Counted from the first letter of the stretch, positions 17,462 to 30,672 are shown. The stretch is 64,000 bases of DNA from Archivesica marissinica (GCA_014843695.1 CM026386.1:87749293-87813292), one strand, 5' to 3'. Program-made: numbers and translations. The notes: generated by a model from the letters alone, not told the origin.

Positions 17462-19110
17462 TAAAATAATATGGCTGGTAATAACACGATATGGCTGGGA
17501 ATAACACTATATGGCTGGGAATAACACAATATGGCTGGGAATAACACAATATGGCTGGGAATAACACAATATGGCTGGGAATAACACGATATGGCTGGGA
17601 ATAACACAATATGGCTGGGAATAACACAATATGGCTGGGAATAACACAATATGGCTAGGAATAACACAATATGGCTGGGAATAACACAATATGGCTGGGA
17701 ATAACACAATATGGCTGGAGGAACACAATATGGCTGAGAAAAACAATATGGCTGGGAATAACACAATATGGCTGGGAATAACACAATATGGCTGGGAATA
17801 ACACAATAGATGGGAATAACACAATATGGCTGGGAATAACACAATATGGCTGGGAATAACACAATATGGCTGGGAATAACACAATATGGCTGGGAATAAC
17901 ACAATATGGCTGGGAGGAACACAATATGGCTGGGAATAACACAATATGGCTGGGAATAACACAATATGGCTGGGAATAACACAATATGGCTGGGAATAAC
18001 ACAATATGGCTGGGAATAACACAATATGGCTGGGAATAACACATAGTGGATAACCCATATGCTGGGAATAACACAATATGGCTGGGAATAACACAATATG
18101 GCTGGGAGTAACACAATATGGCTAGGAATAACACAATATGGCTGGGAATAACACAATATGGCTGGGAATAACACAATATGGCTGGGAATAACACAATATG
18201 GCTGGGAATAACACAATATGACGGAATAACACAATATGGCTGGGAATAACACAATATGGCTGGGAATAACACAATATGGCTGGGAAAAAACAATATGGCT
18301 GGGATAACACAAATGGCTGGGAATAACACAATATGGCTGGGAATAACACAATATGGCTGGGAGGAACACAATATGGCTGGGAATAACACAATATGGCTGG
18401 GAGGAACACTATATGGCTGGGAATAACACAATATGGCTGGGAGGAACACAATATGGCTGGGAATAACACAATATGGCTGGGAATAACACAATATGGCTGG
18501 GAATAACACAATATGGCTGGGAATAACACAATATGGCTGGGAATAACACAATATGGCTGGGAATAACACAATATGGCTGGGAATAACACAATATGGCTGG
18601 GAATAACACAATACGGCTGGGAATAACACAATATGGCTGGGAATAACACAATATGGCTGGGAATAACACAATATGGCTGGGAATAACACAATATGGCTGG
18701 GAATAACACAATATGGCTGGGAATAACACACTATGGCTGGGAATAACACAATATGGCTGGGAATAACACAATATGGCTAGGAATAACACAATATGGCTGG
18801 GAATAACACAATATGGCTGGGAATAACACAATATGGCTGGGAATAACACAATATGGCTGGGAATAACACAATATGGCTGGGAATAACACACAATCTCTGG
18901 GAATAACACAACATGGCTGGACATAACACAACATGGCTTGGAATAACACAATATGGCTGGGAATAACACACCATGGCTGGGAATAACACAATATGGCTTG
19001 GAATAACACACCATGGCTGGGAATAACACAATATGGCTGGGAATAACACAAGTTCTGTGAATAACACAACATGTTCTGTGAATAACACAACACGTTCTGG
19101 GAATAACACT
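17462..19110. repeat. 20-bp satellite array, about 82 copies
   Basis: Unit ataacacaatatggctggga, mostly identical, with GGAGGAACAC variants and a few shortened units. The right end (18890-19110) decays into diverged units such as AACATGGCT and ACGTTCTGGG. On the minus strand each unit reads TTGTGTTATTCCCAG, which resembles an intron 3' end. The very long open frames here (CYSQPYCVIPS repeats) are artefacts of a 20-bp period that closes every 60 bp. Confidence 0.97.
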
Positions 19111-19598
19111 ACAGGGATTGGCCCAAAATACAATAAACTATTCACTTAGATTCAGGATAAATATAGCAATTAGTCCAACAGACGCCCACACATTGAAGCA
19201 GGCACATTTTATAGATAAAACCGACTCAATGTTGTTCGTTGTTTGTTATTGAAATAACCAACCAATGCTTAATCTTATTAGTTCATAATAGAAGAAATAT
19301 TGCAATTATTTCCGAGAAGGGAGAACATATATACGTTTTATTTCGTTCTAATCCCTTTCAGTCTACTGCTGTTAAATCATATATAATATATTCATGTCTT
19401 AAATACATGTAAAAATACTGAAATAAAGAACGTCTAAACTAATTATTTCCGACAAAATATGTTTTCAATGGACCCTTTTTGTCGGATAAAACATTTATAT
19501 TCTCAAAATATCATTATTGAAACATGGTCAAACACCCTTACTGATAATGATATTATATTTGTTTATTTTGTATGGGTTTGGGGGCGGTAATGTAGGTC

Positions 19599-20112
19599 AC
19601 ACAGCTCAGGTTTACAATTGTACAACATGTATTGGTGGATACTGAATCCGGTGACCTTCCTAGCAATATTACATCTATATATACGGATGTACGGGTAGAA
19701 CCACAGCTCAGGTTTACAATTGTCCAACATGTATTGGTGGATACTGAATCCGGTGACCTTCCTAGCAATATTACATCTATATATACGGATGTACGGGTAG
19801 AACCACAGCTCAGGTTTACAATTGTCCAACATGTATTGGTGGATACTGAATCCGGTGACCTTCCTAGCAATATTACATCTATATATACGGATGTACGGGT
19901 AGAACCACAGCTCAGGTTTACAATTGTCCAACATGTATTGGTGGATAATGAATCCGGTGACCTTCCTAGCAATATTACATCTATATACGGATGTACGGGT
20001 AGAACCACAGCTCAGGTTTACAATTGTCCAACATGTATTGGTGGATAATGAATCCGGTGATCCTTCCTAGCAATATTACATCTATATATACGGATGTCAG
20101 GGTAGAACCACA
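19599..20112. repeat. 102-bp tandem repeat, five copies
   Basis: Units start CACAGCTCAGGTTTACAATTG at 19599, 19702, 19804, 19906 and 20006 and are nearly identical; one has lost 2 bp (TATATATACGG to TATATACGG). Because 102 is a multiple of three, open frames run through both strands; they carry no recognisable domain. Confidence 0.95.
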
Positions 20113-20175
20113 GACCAACAGGAAAGTTTCCTCAATTGAAAAATGTCGACACTCCCAGTTTTAATAACATTAAAT

Positions 20176-20290
20176 TAATCGCTCTCGAGACCTCATTCAT
20201 GATGGAATTCATCGCCATACGGGAGATAGATGAGGCAAAATAGAATTTAATTACTGGGTGCGAACTCCGAGCCTCTCACACCAGAAGACT
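20176..20290 (-). repeat. SINE family B, 3'-part fragment
   Basis: Matches the segment CTCTCGAGACCTCATTC...GAATTTAA found at 29372, 35567 and 54747, diverged and without the tRNA-like head seen at 29372. Confidence 0.6.
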
Positions 20291-22974
20291 TCCCCATATT
20301 GTTTTATAGAACATGATGCGACACAATACATGTACACTCAGCAACATTCATAATCGGTCACCTTGTTTTTTATAATTATTTGGACCAATTAATAATCATA
20401 CAATATTAATATTTATTCCAGATTATTATACTGCGATTCATTGCATAACGATAGGTAAAAATATGTAATAAATGGCATTAATAGTATTGATATTATATTG
20501 TTATTAGTTTTCTCCAACTATTGTAAACAGGTGACCGAATAGGAATTGTGTTGAGTGCATACTACTATCATATCATTTTCAATATGTTTTACCTATGGTC
20601 ACAGGATTAATGTCATTTTCATTTCAACAGCAACAAGTATATAGAGAATATTAGGTTAATGTCTTATAAATTAAAATATATAAGACAGTAACCTAATATT
20701 ATATTTATCCTACATTCTGAGTGTGCACCCGACACAAAAACAAACAAACTAGCCATGACAGCTTACAAACTCGCTACGCACTTGGTAATATGTTGCGCAT
20801 TGATATTTCTATTTATAGATAAATGATAAATGACATTTCTCTGACAACAGTAGTTTCCAGAGTGGTCTCATCGAGTGCTGTTCATTCATCCCAAACAGCC
20901 AGAAAGTTTGCCTGTACACGACTTTCTTCTTGGGACATTTTCCAAACTCAGCAGACAACACAATGTTACGACAGACGCTTTGTTTATTTACAAACCGTAA
21001 TCTGTCTCATAAAAGTAGTCCGTCACGAAAGCTTTATTAGGCACTGACTAATAAAGCAACATTTATTAGGCAGGCCGTTTTTGTACGTTATTTCGCATGA
21101 AGGTAGAATAAACATGTATTTGTATATCGGTACGCTATGAGTATGTGTCAGATATAAACGTTGACGGAATAGTATCCTACAATCGACCTTCCGCAAGCCA
21201 GTCGGATATATTCCTCACACGAAATAATGCTGCAACAGTGAGCTGAAAGTGATGTATATAGAATTCTTGTTTATGTCAGATTATCAAGTATGTGATGGAT
21301 CGATCCCCATTTAAATACTAACACATATTCATGCATGTCAGAGGTCTTGCTATCAAGCTCCATTTGTCAGCATGTTTATATCTAGTAGATGCACATTTTG
21401 TATATACAATTTGGGAGTCATTTATTGATATAGTGACTTCAATTTCATAACTAATAATTAACCTTTTTCAACCTTACTAATTTTGGAAGAGTTTATACAA
21501 TTATGATTTAGATTATTTGTAACATTTCAAATATGTTATACATTTACGCAGACAATAGTTGCCTTTCGTGCTAGATAATTAGTAGGGGCTGTTAACTGGT
21601 ATCGCAATTTAGATTATTAACAATTGCGCATACTATTACGCAGCTTATCACCAACATTTATATATTATAGGCGGTCCTGGTTAAGAAAATTCCAAACATC
21701 GGTTCACCCATTGGCTGCCAAATCTTGGCAGGTGTGTTTTCGAACTGCGCATGTGTATATCCAATTTGGGATTAGTTTAAACAATATTTTATTGAAGAAT
21801 GGTACATAACATAGTACTAGTTGCAAAGTACAATTAGGATTGGGAAACAAGCTACATAGTAACTTAATATTGGAATACCGTTCCTTGGGATTATTTTGAT
21901 TGTTTAGATGATGGTGTCACACTTATCTCCAGACTGTTGAACCAGATGCACGCATAAATAAAAATAAACATTTTGTAAATTTCAGTTATGAATTGGATCT
22001 TTTAATCATACAGTGTCTATTAATTTATTTATATTTGTTAGATGACAGCTAACTTAAATATTAATTGTATTGTTGTATGTATAGTGTCAAGCCTATAGTT
22101 TATCAACATGTATGACAACACGAAAGTTTGTCGGGGAGTGAGATATAATTATACGGAGATCCCATGGCAATATTAGGAAATTGTTGTAACAACCTATTTG
22201 GTACCATGAGTTCTTGACAGGGATTCACAGGACGACATGATATGTTAATTAAGATAATAATTCTATTTCCCCCGATATTTGATTAGTTCTCTGTGGATGC
22301 GAAGCACCATAATGGCGATTACTAAGTTGGTGTGCATATCTTATAGGTATAAACTATTATACTGGGATGAAATGTTGCACGATTGCATTATGTTGCAATG
22401 AGCACATTGCTTTATAGATATTAAGCAATTGTATATGTTTTGTAGCATTACTTGAATAATCTTTGTTGATTATTAACATATTCATATTTAATTTATGACA
22501 TAAGCTCACATTTCACACATTTATGATATGAGACAACACAATGCAGGGGGAGCGGGAATGTTAATTCAAGTGTCCTTGGCCGAGGTCAACATCATCGTGG
22601 TTATAGTGGGGTTCGAATTCACGGTCACTTGGTTACATGGCGGATAAAGTATCCATTTCCATATATAAGTCTATGTAAATTATGTGACCCCACTTTGGAG
22701 TCAAATATGACCCCAGGATCACAACGTCATCAATCTTGGTAGAGGTTCACTAACTGATGCTGGATATCAAGTATCCAATATCTGGACATTGTGGTTTCTG
22801 GGAAGAATAATGTTTAAACATGTGTGCTATAATTATGTATATATATATTGATAGCGTTTAGAGTGTGGAATGTATCTTATAATTGAATAATGACGAACAA
22901 TGCAACTCAACTTTCAACCTCTACATCTTTAATGCATTCGTTAAATACATTAATGTCCAAGGAGATCGTAATAC
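20291..22974. other. Non-coding interval with one perfect-looking hairpin and old repeat fragments
   Basis: No exon was recognised. At 20647-20700 two arms, AATATTAGGTTAATGTCTTA and the inverted TAAGACAGTAACCTAATATT, form a 22-bp stem with one mismatch and a ~10-nt loop. 21190-21370 (AAGCCAGTCGGATATATTCC, TATGTCAGATTATCAAGTAT) is a diverged relative of 25320-25690. A GGGGTTCGAATTCACGG motif at about 22610 resembles a tRNA B box and probably marks an old SINE. Confidence 0.5.
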
Positions 22975-23240
22975 ATATCGGATCTTACATGAGTGGTGAT
23001 TTCATATCATATTTTATGAAACTCGTTTTGGAATTTTGCTATCAGGGAGCCTTTTAGAAACGAGTTTCATAAAATACGAGTATAAGTTCTTTAAATTGTC
23101 ACATTACCAAAGAACTCTCTGTAATAAATAATGTAGCAACTTTCAATTTGGCGTCAAGTGTCATGTTAAATTGCCATGACGTCACTAAACAAAGCAGCAT
23201 CATATTTTTTTTTTAACTGCGTTAAGACTACTGTTAACTC
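22975..23240. repeat. Dispersed repeat, copy 2 (related copy at 10616)
   Basis: Begins GGATCTTACATGAGTGGTGA like 10616 and ends near ACGTCACTAAACAAAGCAGC. It contains an internal inverted pair, TTTTATGAAACTCG and CGAGTTTCATAAAA, about 40 bp apart, giving a strong hairpin. Confidence 0.6.
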
Positions 23241-23252
23241 GTAGTATTAAAT

Positions 23253-24005
23253 ACCATTAAGGTGCCATTAACGTACCATTAACGTACCATTAACGTACCA
23301 TTAACGTACCATTAACGTGCCATTAACGTACCATTAACGTACCATTAACGTACCATTAACGTACCATTAACTTACCATTAACGTACCATTAATTTACCAT
23401 TAACGTACCATTAACGTACCATTAACGTACCATTAACGTACCATTAACTTACCATTACCGTACCATTAACGTACCATTAACGTACCATTAACGTACCATT
23501 AACTTACCATTAACGTACCATTAACGTACCATTAACGTACCATTAACGTACCATTAACTTACCATTAACTTACCATTAACGTACCATTAACGTGCCATTA
23601 ACTTACCATTAACTACCATTAACGTACCATTAACGTACCATTAACGTACCATTAACTTACCATTAACGTACCATTAACGTACCATTAACGTACCATTAAC
23701 TTACCATTAACGTACCATTAACGTACCATTAACGTACCATTAACGTACCATTAACTTACCATTAACGTACCATTAACTTACCATTAACTTACCATTAACT
23801 TACCATTAACGTACCATTAACGTGCCATTAACGTACCATTAACGTACCATTAACGTACCATTAACGTACCATTAACGTACCATTAAATTACCATTAACTT
23901 ACCATTAACTTACCATTAACTTACCATTAACGTACCATTAACTTACCATTAACGTACCATTAACGTACCATTAACGTACCATTAACGTGCCATTAACGTA
24001 CCCAT
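23253..24005. repeat. 11-bp satellite (TACCATTAACG), about 68 copies
   Basis: Almost pure tandem taccattaacg, with TTACCATTAAC and TGCCATTAACG variants that recur every few units. Many variants are C/G to T at the CpG-containing position. Confidence 0.97.
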
Positions 24006-24492
24006 TCAAATACAGATATGCATACTTTAAAGTTTAATTTACTGCGTATAAGGATTATTCTCTCAATCTTTCAGGTGTTATTAAACGGGTGTACCTTAAG
24101 AAATTATGCGATGACTGTATTACACTGAATATAAGTAATGTTATGTGACAAAACAATATATATAAAATTCCCCAACTTCAACTCTCTATCCCTGATATTT
24201 TAAAGAAAACTAATCTTCTATATCCTCGTATATAACTTGACTGTCAACCTGGCAGGTAAACAAAGCTTAATCCTAAGCTGGAAGTATCACCAATTCCAAA
24301 CAACCCCCAGAGCAGACATCGCATTAACATATGCATACCTTTGTACACTTATATAGCTAGATGTTGCTGCATATGTATGTATATGAACGGCTCTGTGTGG
24401 GATCCAGGTAGATTGTGAAAGTGCATTTGCAACAAAGTAGATATGTCAGATATATCTGAGCTTGGAATTGTATTTGCATCCAACGATTTAAT
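24006..24492. other. Non-coding interval, no feature recognised
   Basis: AT-rich sequence between two tandem arrays. The short minus-strand frame that ends here is continued from the 44-bp repeat and has no domain. Confidence 0.5.
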
Positions 24493-24890
24493 GTTCTCTA
24501 GCCACCCTTCCTGGCTATCCATATCATGTGTGTAATGTTCTCTAGCCACCCTTCCTGGCTATCCATATCATGTGTGTAATGTTCTCTAGCCACCCTTCCT
24601 GGCTATCCATATCATGTGTGTAATGTTCTCTAGCCACCCTTCCTGGCTATCCATATCATGTGTGTAATGTTCTCTAGCCACCCTTCCTGGCTATCCATAT
24701 CATGTGTGTAATGTTCTCTAGCCACCCTTCCTGGCTATCCATATCATGTGTGTAATGTTCTCTAGCCACCCTTCCTGGCTATCCATATCATGTGTGTAAT
24801 GTTCTCTAGCCACCCTTCCTGGCTATCCATATCATGCGTGTAATGTTCTCTAGCCACCCTTCCTGGCTATCCATATCATGTGTATAATGT
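24493..24890. repeat. 44-bp tandem repeat, nine copies
   Basis: Units begin GTTCTCTAGCCACCCTTCCT, end CATGTGTGTAAT, and are essentially identical except one GCGTG and one GTATAAT change, which implies recent expansion or homogenisation. Confidence 0.95.
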
Positions 24891-25375
24891 TGCATGTTAC
24901 CTCTCAAATATGGTGGTTATGTTGTCCAACCTTGTGTCATGTATTTGTATCCTATATGTGACTATGGTTGCTATTTCACGAATTAACATCTTGGTGTTTT
25001 ACAAATAAACGCTTAGTAAAGCCATACATTGTCAATGCATATATTATTAATTTACCTGGCCGATATATGCATTCACGTATGCTTAAGTGGAGCTCTTCGC
25101 AAACATAGTTCGAAAGAAACAGTAGTAAAATGCCAGTGCAACCGTCGCTTCCGGGAGTAACCCTACCCGGGAATGTTGATGTATTGTCTGTTTGTTATTA
25201 TTAACTGCAAGTTGCACATACAGGTTAGGTTGACGACTCTCCATAAGTATGCTTTGGGAGTGGAAGACCACGGACGCCCATTATGGCAGAATTTCAGAAA
25301 CGGGCATGCGAATCACTGACATTTCCACAAGCCAGCCAGATATATAGCATCACCACATGCAATAATTCGACACCC

Positions 25376-25455
25376 AGTGGTATTCGATCCTTCAACGCTG
25401 AGGGGCAGGTGAGTTGACTACAACGACCGTAATCACTCGGCCACAGAGGCTCAAT
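25376..25455 (-). repeat. tRNA-derived SINE head, family L (Leu/Ser-like)
   Basis: On the minus strand GCCTCTGTGGCCGAGTGATT (box A region) is followed about 50 bp later by GGATCGAATACC (box B-like). Related heads occur at 30735, 38185 and, complete, at 41456. Confidence 0.65.
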
Positions 25456-27060
25456 CGTTCATGTTGCAATAACAACGAGTGATGGATTGGTAGGTAGTAT
25501 ACCGCATCTTCGCTTTTCTATAGAAGTCGTCACGGTTTATGTCATATGGATCGATGCCTGTTATTAAATAGCAACACATGTATACCTTCGCTCTTCTATA
25601 GTCATGTTTATGTCAGATTATCAAGTATTCAATCATATAGATCGATGCCCGTTATTAAATACCAACATATGTATACATGTATGTCAGTCTTATTTCTGAT
25701 AAGTTATATATATATATATATATATATTTCAAAATGTGTCCATTATCTTACAACAAGAAATATCAAATATGAAAATATTACCAAGTGAATAGCATAATCC
25801 ATATATAAATAACACAATCTGAAGTTCCATACTCGTTATTGTGTTTAAATGCGTTGTAATTAATCGGTAACTTCCTATATGTAGGTATCTAAACTTCCTT
25901 GTCGCTGGTACCCAGCATAATGCATAATGTATATAGTATAATCAGTCAGTTAACATTTCAACGATCTGGTATACACACTATATATCAATATATCAGTTTA
26001 TTTAACATCGATACAGGTTGCTCATATGGGCGGCGGGAGGTTTAACTAACATCACCTTCCTCAGCAGACTCCAGCGCGTTTAACCAGTACATTGTGCACC
26101 GACCTCCGTAAGAAACTAAAAACTGGTTTATATAAAGAGACAATGTCTCAGCTGGGCTCGAATCTGTGGCCATCGGTGAGGAGGCGGACTAGCAGTATAT
26201 AGCCGGGTACCCACTTACTTAAGCATCCTTAAGTAGACCCTGGTTACTAGTGGTATGGATCTCAAATATTCATATAATTAAGGAATGAATCGTGGGCTAA
26301 TAGTTTCCATCTGGGTATGAACTACAGTGGGCATGGAAACGTAGCTCATACAGTTCATTACTTGTATTTACGTTAATTCCTTGTTCTACGACACTGGTTT
26401 AAAATCCAGTATTGCAACCTTGTGCCATAACAAGTAAATAGAATATCATTGAAACAATGTAAACTGTAAGACACGCTTTTCTCACGACGAATTTTGCCTA
26501 ACAATGTGAATGTGCACTGCCGTAGCTTACAATCAGGGCACATAGTTCATATAAGGAAATGCAATAGGGATATAAATATTTATCTTCTTGTGATCCTCCC
26601 ACAACTTACATAGACAGAGGTAGGGATTATAAACGAACCCCGACATTAACGCATACTTACTATGTAATGGCTATCGGGGTAGTACCAAGAACAAGACTAT
26701 TGTAAGATATTATTTTAGTACCAGTCCATTTCTTGTTCTATTTACGCAGCGGTGTTTCCCTCCTGTCCCATATATATCTAATATATCAAAGTCCATGCTC
26801 ACATTGATCCGTTCCCTATGGCCATGTACATCGGACACGTCTCGAAATTACTTAGCTACCGAGGTACCGTCACGAGACCCGTCCCCAGCGTTTTAAAACA
26901 TTGTTCTAACACCACATAATCTTCCCTATATCTATATCAGCCCTTCGCAACACACCCAGGTCATTATAGTATATTTAGTTAACACTGATCCCAACAAGGC
27001 CCTTCCATAGTCTATGTATGTACTTAGATGCCCCTATTAAGAAATTGTGCTAGCACAGGA
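25440..27060. repeat. Diverged copy of the end of the tandem segmental duplication
   Basis: Shares, in the same order, blocks with 30790-31603 and 38240-39056: GATGGATTGGTAGGTAG, GATCGATGCC(T/C)GTTATTAAA, a CGAACCCCGACATTAA region, GGGGTAGTAC, and a final CATTGATCCGTTCCCTAT. Divergence is clearly greater than between the other two copies. It places a third, older unit end immediately before copy A. Confidence 0.7.
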
Positions 27061-27082
27061 TGGCATTACCTATTCAAATTAA

Positions 27083-27415
27083 AGCAGTATGCTACCACAC
27101 TAGGCATTTCCCTAGACTATGCAAGCAGTATGCTACCACACTAGGCATTCCCTAGACTATGCAAGCAGTATGCTACCACACTAGGCATTTCCCTAGACTA
27201 TGCAAGCAGTATGCTACCACACTAGGTATTTCCCTAGACTATGCAAGCAGTATGCTACCACACTAGGCATTTCCCTAGACTATGCAAGCAGTATGCTACC
27301 ACACTAGGTATTTCCCTAGACTATGCAAGCAGTATGCTACCACACTAGGCATTTCCCTAGACTATGCAAGCAGTATGCTACCACACTAGGTATTTCCCTA
27401 GACTATGCAAGCAGT
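27083..27415. repeat. 41-bp tandem repeat, eight copies (copy A)
   Basis: Unit starts GCAGTATGCTACCACACTAG, contains GTATTTCCCTAG and ends ACTATGCAA. The internal CTAGG...CCTAG is an imperfect palindrome. The array precedes duplicated segment A. Confidence 0.95.
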
Positions 27416-28276
27416 GCATTATTGTCCATAATGTCCTTCCGTGCGTTATTTCACTATATGTATTCTTCAAAAACCCATACCATAGTCTACGTACTGTACA
27501 TGTTTTATATTTATTTTACAATGATTGCGAAACAAGCTTTAGCAACTTATATTAATCACTATTGTTGGCGGGCGGGCATGCAAGCGTACATGTGGTAATT
27601 AGTGTGTGGGGAATCGGAGTACCCGGAAATTACCAGCTGTCCGATCAGGCGACCTCCCTAATATATCACACTCGTAGAATCGAGTTACATTGGTGAGAAA
27701 CGATCGCGCTAACAACTGCGCTAATAATATGCGTATACGTATTGTAGTCAGCCATGACATTCTTCTGCAGAATGATTCCATAACTATTTATTTTACTATT
27801 TACAACTATGGACTCCCAATACGAGACGAATTATATAAGACTCTGTCTTTAAAATAGTTCCTGTATTTTAATATGTGTAAACCAGGTCCTTCTCAAGTAT
27901 ATATAAAGCATTGTGGTAACCCACCAAACCCTACGCTGTTCTACACAAGTATGGGATACTGCATCACGAACATTTACGCATTTCGCAGCACACACTTTAG
28001 TTTATTCAATACTGGGGACACTAGCCTTTTCTAGTATATATATATATGCGCCTGCATCAGCACCAGTATGGGCCATTTCCTGGGCAGGCTCCAGCGGTTA
28101 CCCTATACTTGATGCACAAACATCCGTAAGTAACTGCCAACTTTTTCAAATAAATGAGACACGGCCTTCTCGAATCTGGTGACCATCAGTGATGATAGGT
28201 TACAGTGGTATTCACATCATCGGTGACTTCGGGGAAAGATAATACACCAACCCGAAACGAGGTTCAATCGATCCTT

Positions 28277-28307
<31 letters not shown>

Positions 28308-28515
28308 GAAAACAGGGAGACCTGCAATATAATAATATCACAGATATACACACATATACTAAAATCTAATCCACGCGGAACATAACTAACCACTATCACA
28401 TAAATATCAAATTCTCCAAATACTAATATTGCCAATAAAAGGGTCTTACCAGAATCGACAATGATTACTGTGTATATTATACTAAATTAGATCAGAGGTA
28501 AGTAGTAGTATATAC

Positions 28516-28888
28516 GTCTCTTTGGCATCATGGACTGCGCATGCGTGGCGGCCATTTTGGAACGAGATCATTCATCATCGGATGACAGTTGACAGGTCAT
28601 TAACATAATAAGTGTTCATCAAAATAAAGCAATTTAATGTCTCTTTGGCATCATGGACTGCGCATGCGTGGCGGCCATTTTGGAACGAGATCATTCATCA
28701 TCGGATGACAGTTGACAGGTCATTAACATAATAAGTGTTCATCAAAAGAAAGCAATTTAATGTCTCTTTGGGGTCATGGACTGCGCATGCGCGACGGCCA
28801 TTTTGGAACGAGATCATTCATCATCCTCGGATGACACTTGACAGGTCATTAACATAATAAGTGTTGATCAAAAGAAAGTAATTTAATG
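28516..28888. repeat. 123-bp unit in three tandem copies with NRF1-like and YY1-like motifs (copy A)
   Basis: Units start GTCTCTTTGGCATCATGGAC at 28516, 28639 and 28762. Each holds TGCGCATGCG(T/C)G, close to the NRF1 palindrome, followed after a few bases by GGCCATTTTGG, close to a YY1 site. Known consensus sites support a promoter-like reading; no transcript start or gene is evident nearby, so function is inference. Confidence 0.85.
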
Positions 28889-29371
28889 TCTCACGTACAC
28901 ATCCATATCCTTTGTATATATGATGAAGTATGATTGAATTGATGCTATAGCTTATCACTACAAATAAATGGCTCAAACTTTATATATAAAAAAGCATAAG
29001 GCTTTCATAGTCACTCTGTATTTTTACAGTGACATGATCAGTATATATCTTAGACAATACTATAAAATATATTTCTGTGTCATTGTTTTATAATATATAT
29101 ACATTACGTATTTTATATAAACCGCCATATAATTCTGAAGTTATATTAATGTTTAAGCAAACTAGTGTATTTGGAATAAATAAAACAAGTAAGTCTTTTT
29201 GTTCAATTGTATACCACCCCTAACATTTTATTCAACTTTGCAGTCAGACTGTAAAACCGTCTAAACCAACATTGCATAAAGACATGGCTCCAGGTGTGAA
29301 CAAACAAATTAATCCAGTCAAAATTGACAGGTCACACTTGATTGCGAAACAAGATCTTTAAACTTATATAA

Positions 29372-29545
29372 ATCACTCTCGAGACCTCATTCCTGATGGA
29401 ATCCATCGCCACGAGGGAGAGAAGAGGCAACGTGGAATTTTAAATGCCTTGCCTAAGGGCACAATCGTTTGCGGCTCCAGCGGGGCTCGAACGCCAGACC
29501 TTTCGCACCTGAAGCGAACGCGCATCCACTGCACCATCACGACTT
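29372..29545 (-). repeat. SINE family B, tRNA-derived, with head
   Basis: On the minus strand GTCGTGATGGTGCAGTGGAT (box A region) leads to GGCGTTCGAGCCCCGC (box B), then a tail through GGCAAGGCATTTAAAATTCC to GGTCTCGAGAG. Duplicated at 35567. Confidence 0.75.
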
Positions 29546-30379
29546 TAATATGTTGTAAACATCCTTGAAGCTGTGTAAAGCCTGTATCATTCCGAAGTTT
29601 TGACTTTCAAACGTTTTTGAAAGAAGTAAAATACATATGATTGTAGTCGTAGTCGGATATGTACATATTTCGGACACATTTATTTAACTGAATTACTATT
29701 GCCTTTTTTTTCCAAACTAATCATGCACGTACTACTATTGATGCTTAATGATTTTGTGTGCATGTTACATGTACATGGTATGCTTTTTTGGATTTATTTG
29801 TTCTGGATTGGGTAGGGGGTAAATATTTAATATATGGTACATTGTGCTATTAGAAGTTATCTTCTGAGACAATTTTGGGTAGTCCAAAACATGAATTGTT
29901 ATCAGTTAGGTCTGCTTGAAAAGTGAAGAAGTTAATTATTGTGATTGGTATCAAGAAGACAAGTCTGACAAATGGCATTGCACACACTATATGTAGATTT
30001 AAAGTGAAATGTGTATCATGTGAAATGCACACTTCCCCCTGAATTCCCCTCACTTCCCCCTAAATTGGCTGGAGGGGGAAAGTGACTTCCCCCCTAAGTT
30101 TTGGACCAAAGTTGAATCCTGTCAGTAATTGTATAATGCTAGAGCATCCAACCATGTCTCTGTGATTTGTGCCACTTTCGAATATATGTGTTAATTTCGA
30201 ACCCGCCATTATATGGGTTCTAAGGCGTTTTATAGTCTAAGAAGTTTAATTTCATAGTACATGACCTTCTGAATTAAAGAAGCACCTGCAACTATGAGCA
30301 ACTTGTGATCACCAGCCTGTGTTAATTGGAGCCTGGTGATATGATAGGTTAGCGACTCTCCGGTTGTTATTGATTCAGG

Positions 30380-30672
30380 AAGACCCATTAAGACAGTATA
30401 TCTGACGCGAGCGGGTATCCTAGTAGAACATGGATCGCAGGTTCGATCCCCCGTCTGACCCTAGTCTTTCGGATGGGACTTTAAACCGAGGTCTAGTGTC
30501 GGTGTTTTACATCGTGCACATAAAATAACCAGAGGAGACACTGGAATGGGTCACTGTCTGTGTCATTGCACTATCATCCAACAATCTAAAATGACTAATC
30601 TCTTTAGGATGCGTCGCTCATATGGGCAACCGGTAGCGACGATAAAAATAAACGTAACAAACACTCCTAGTA
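30380..30672 (+). repeat. SINE family A, tRNA-derived, degenerate head
   Basis: Box B is clear (GCAGGTTCGATCCCCCGTCT). The body has GGGACTTTAAACCGAGGTCT and GTGCACATAAAATAACCAG and ends CAACCGGTAGCGACGATAAA. The same family occurs at 37838, 39640 (minus) and 53650. Confidence 0.8.

Noticed and set aside
17073..19145. 364-codon and other minus-strand frames reading CYSQPYCVIPS
   Set aside because: Translation of the 20-bp satellite in all frames; only the part at 17081-17422 is a real exon.
27913..28182. 89-codon frame, with an 88-codon counterpart at 34121-34387, considered as a duplicated gene
   Set aside because: The two differ by frame-shifting indels that cancel over a short stretch, lie in repeat-derived sequence and have no recognisable domain.
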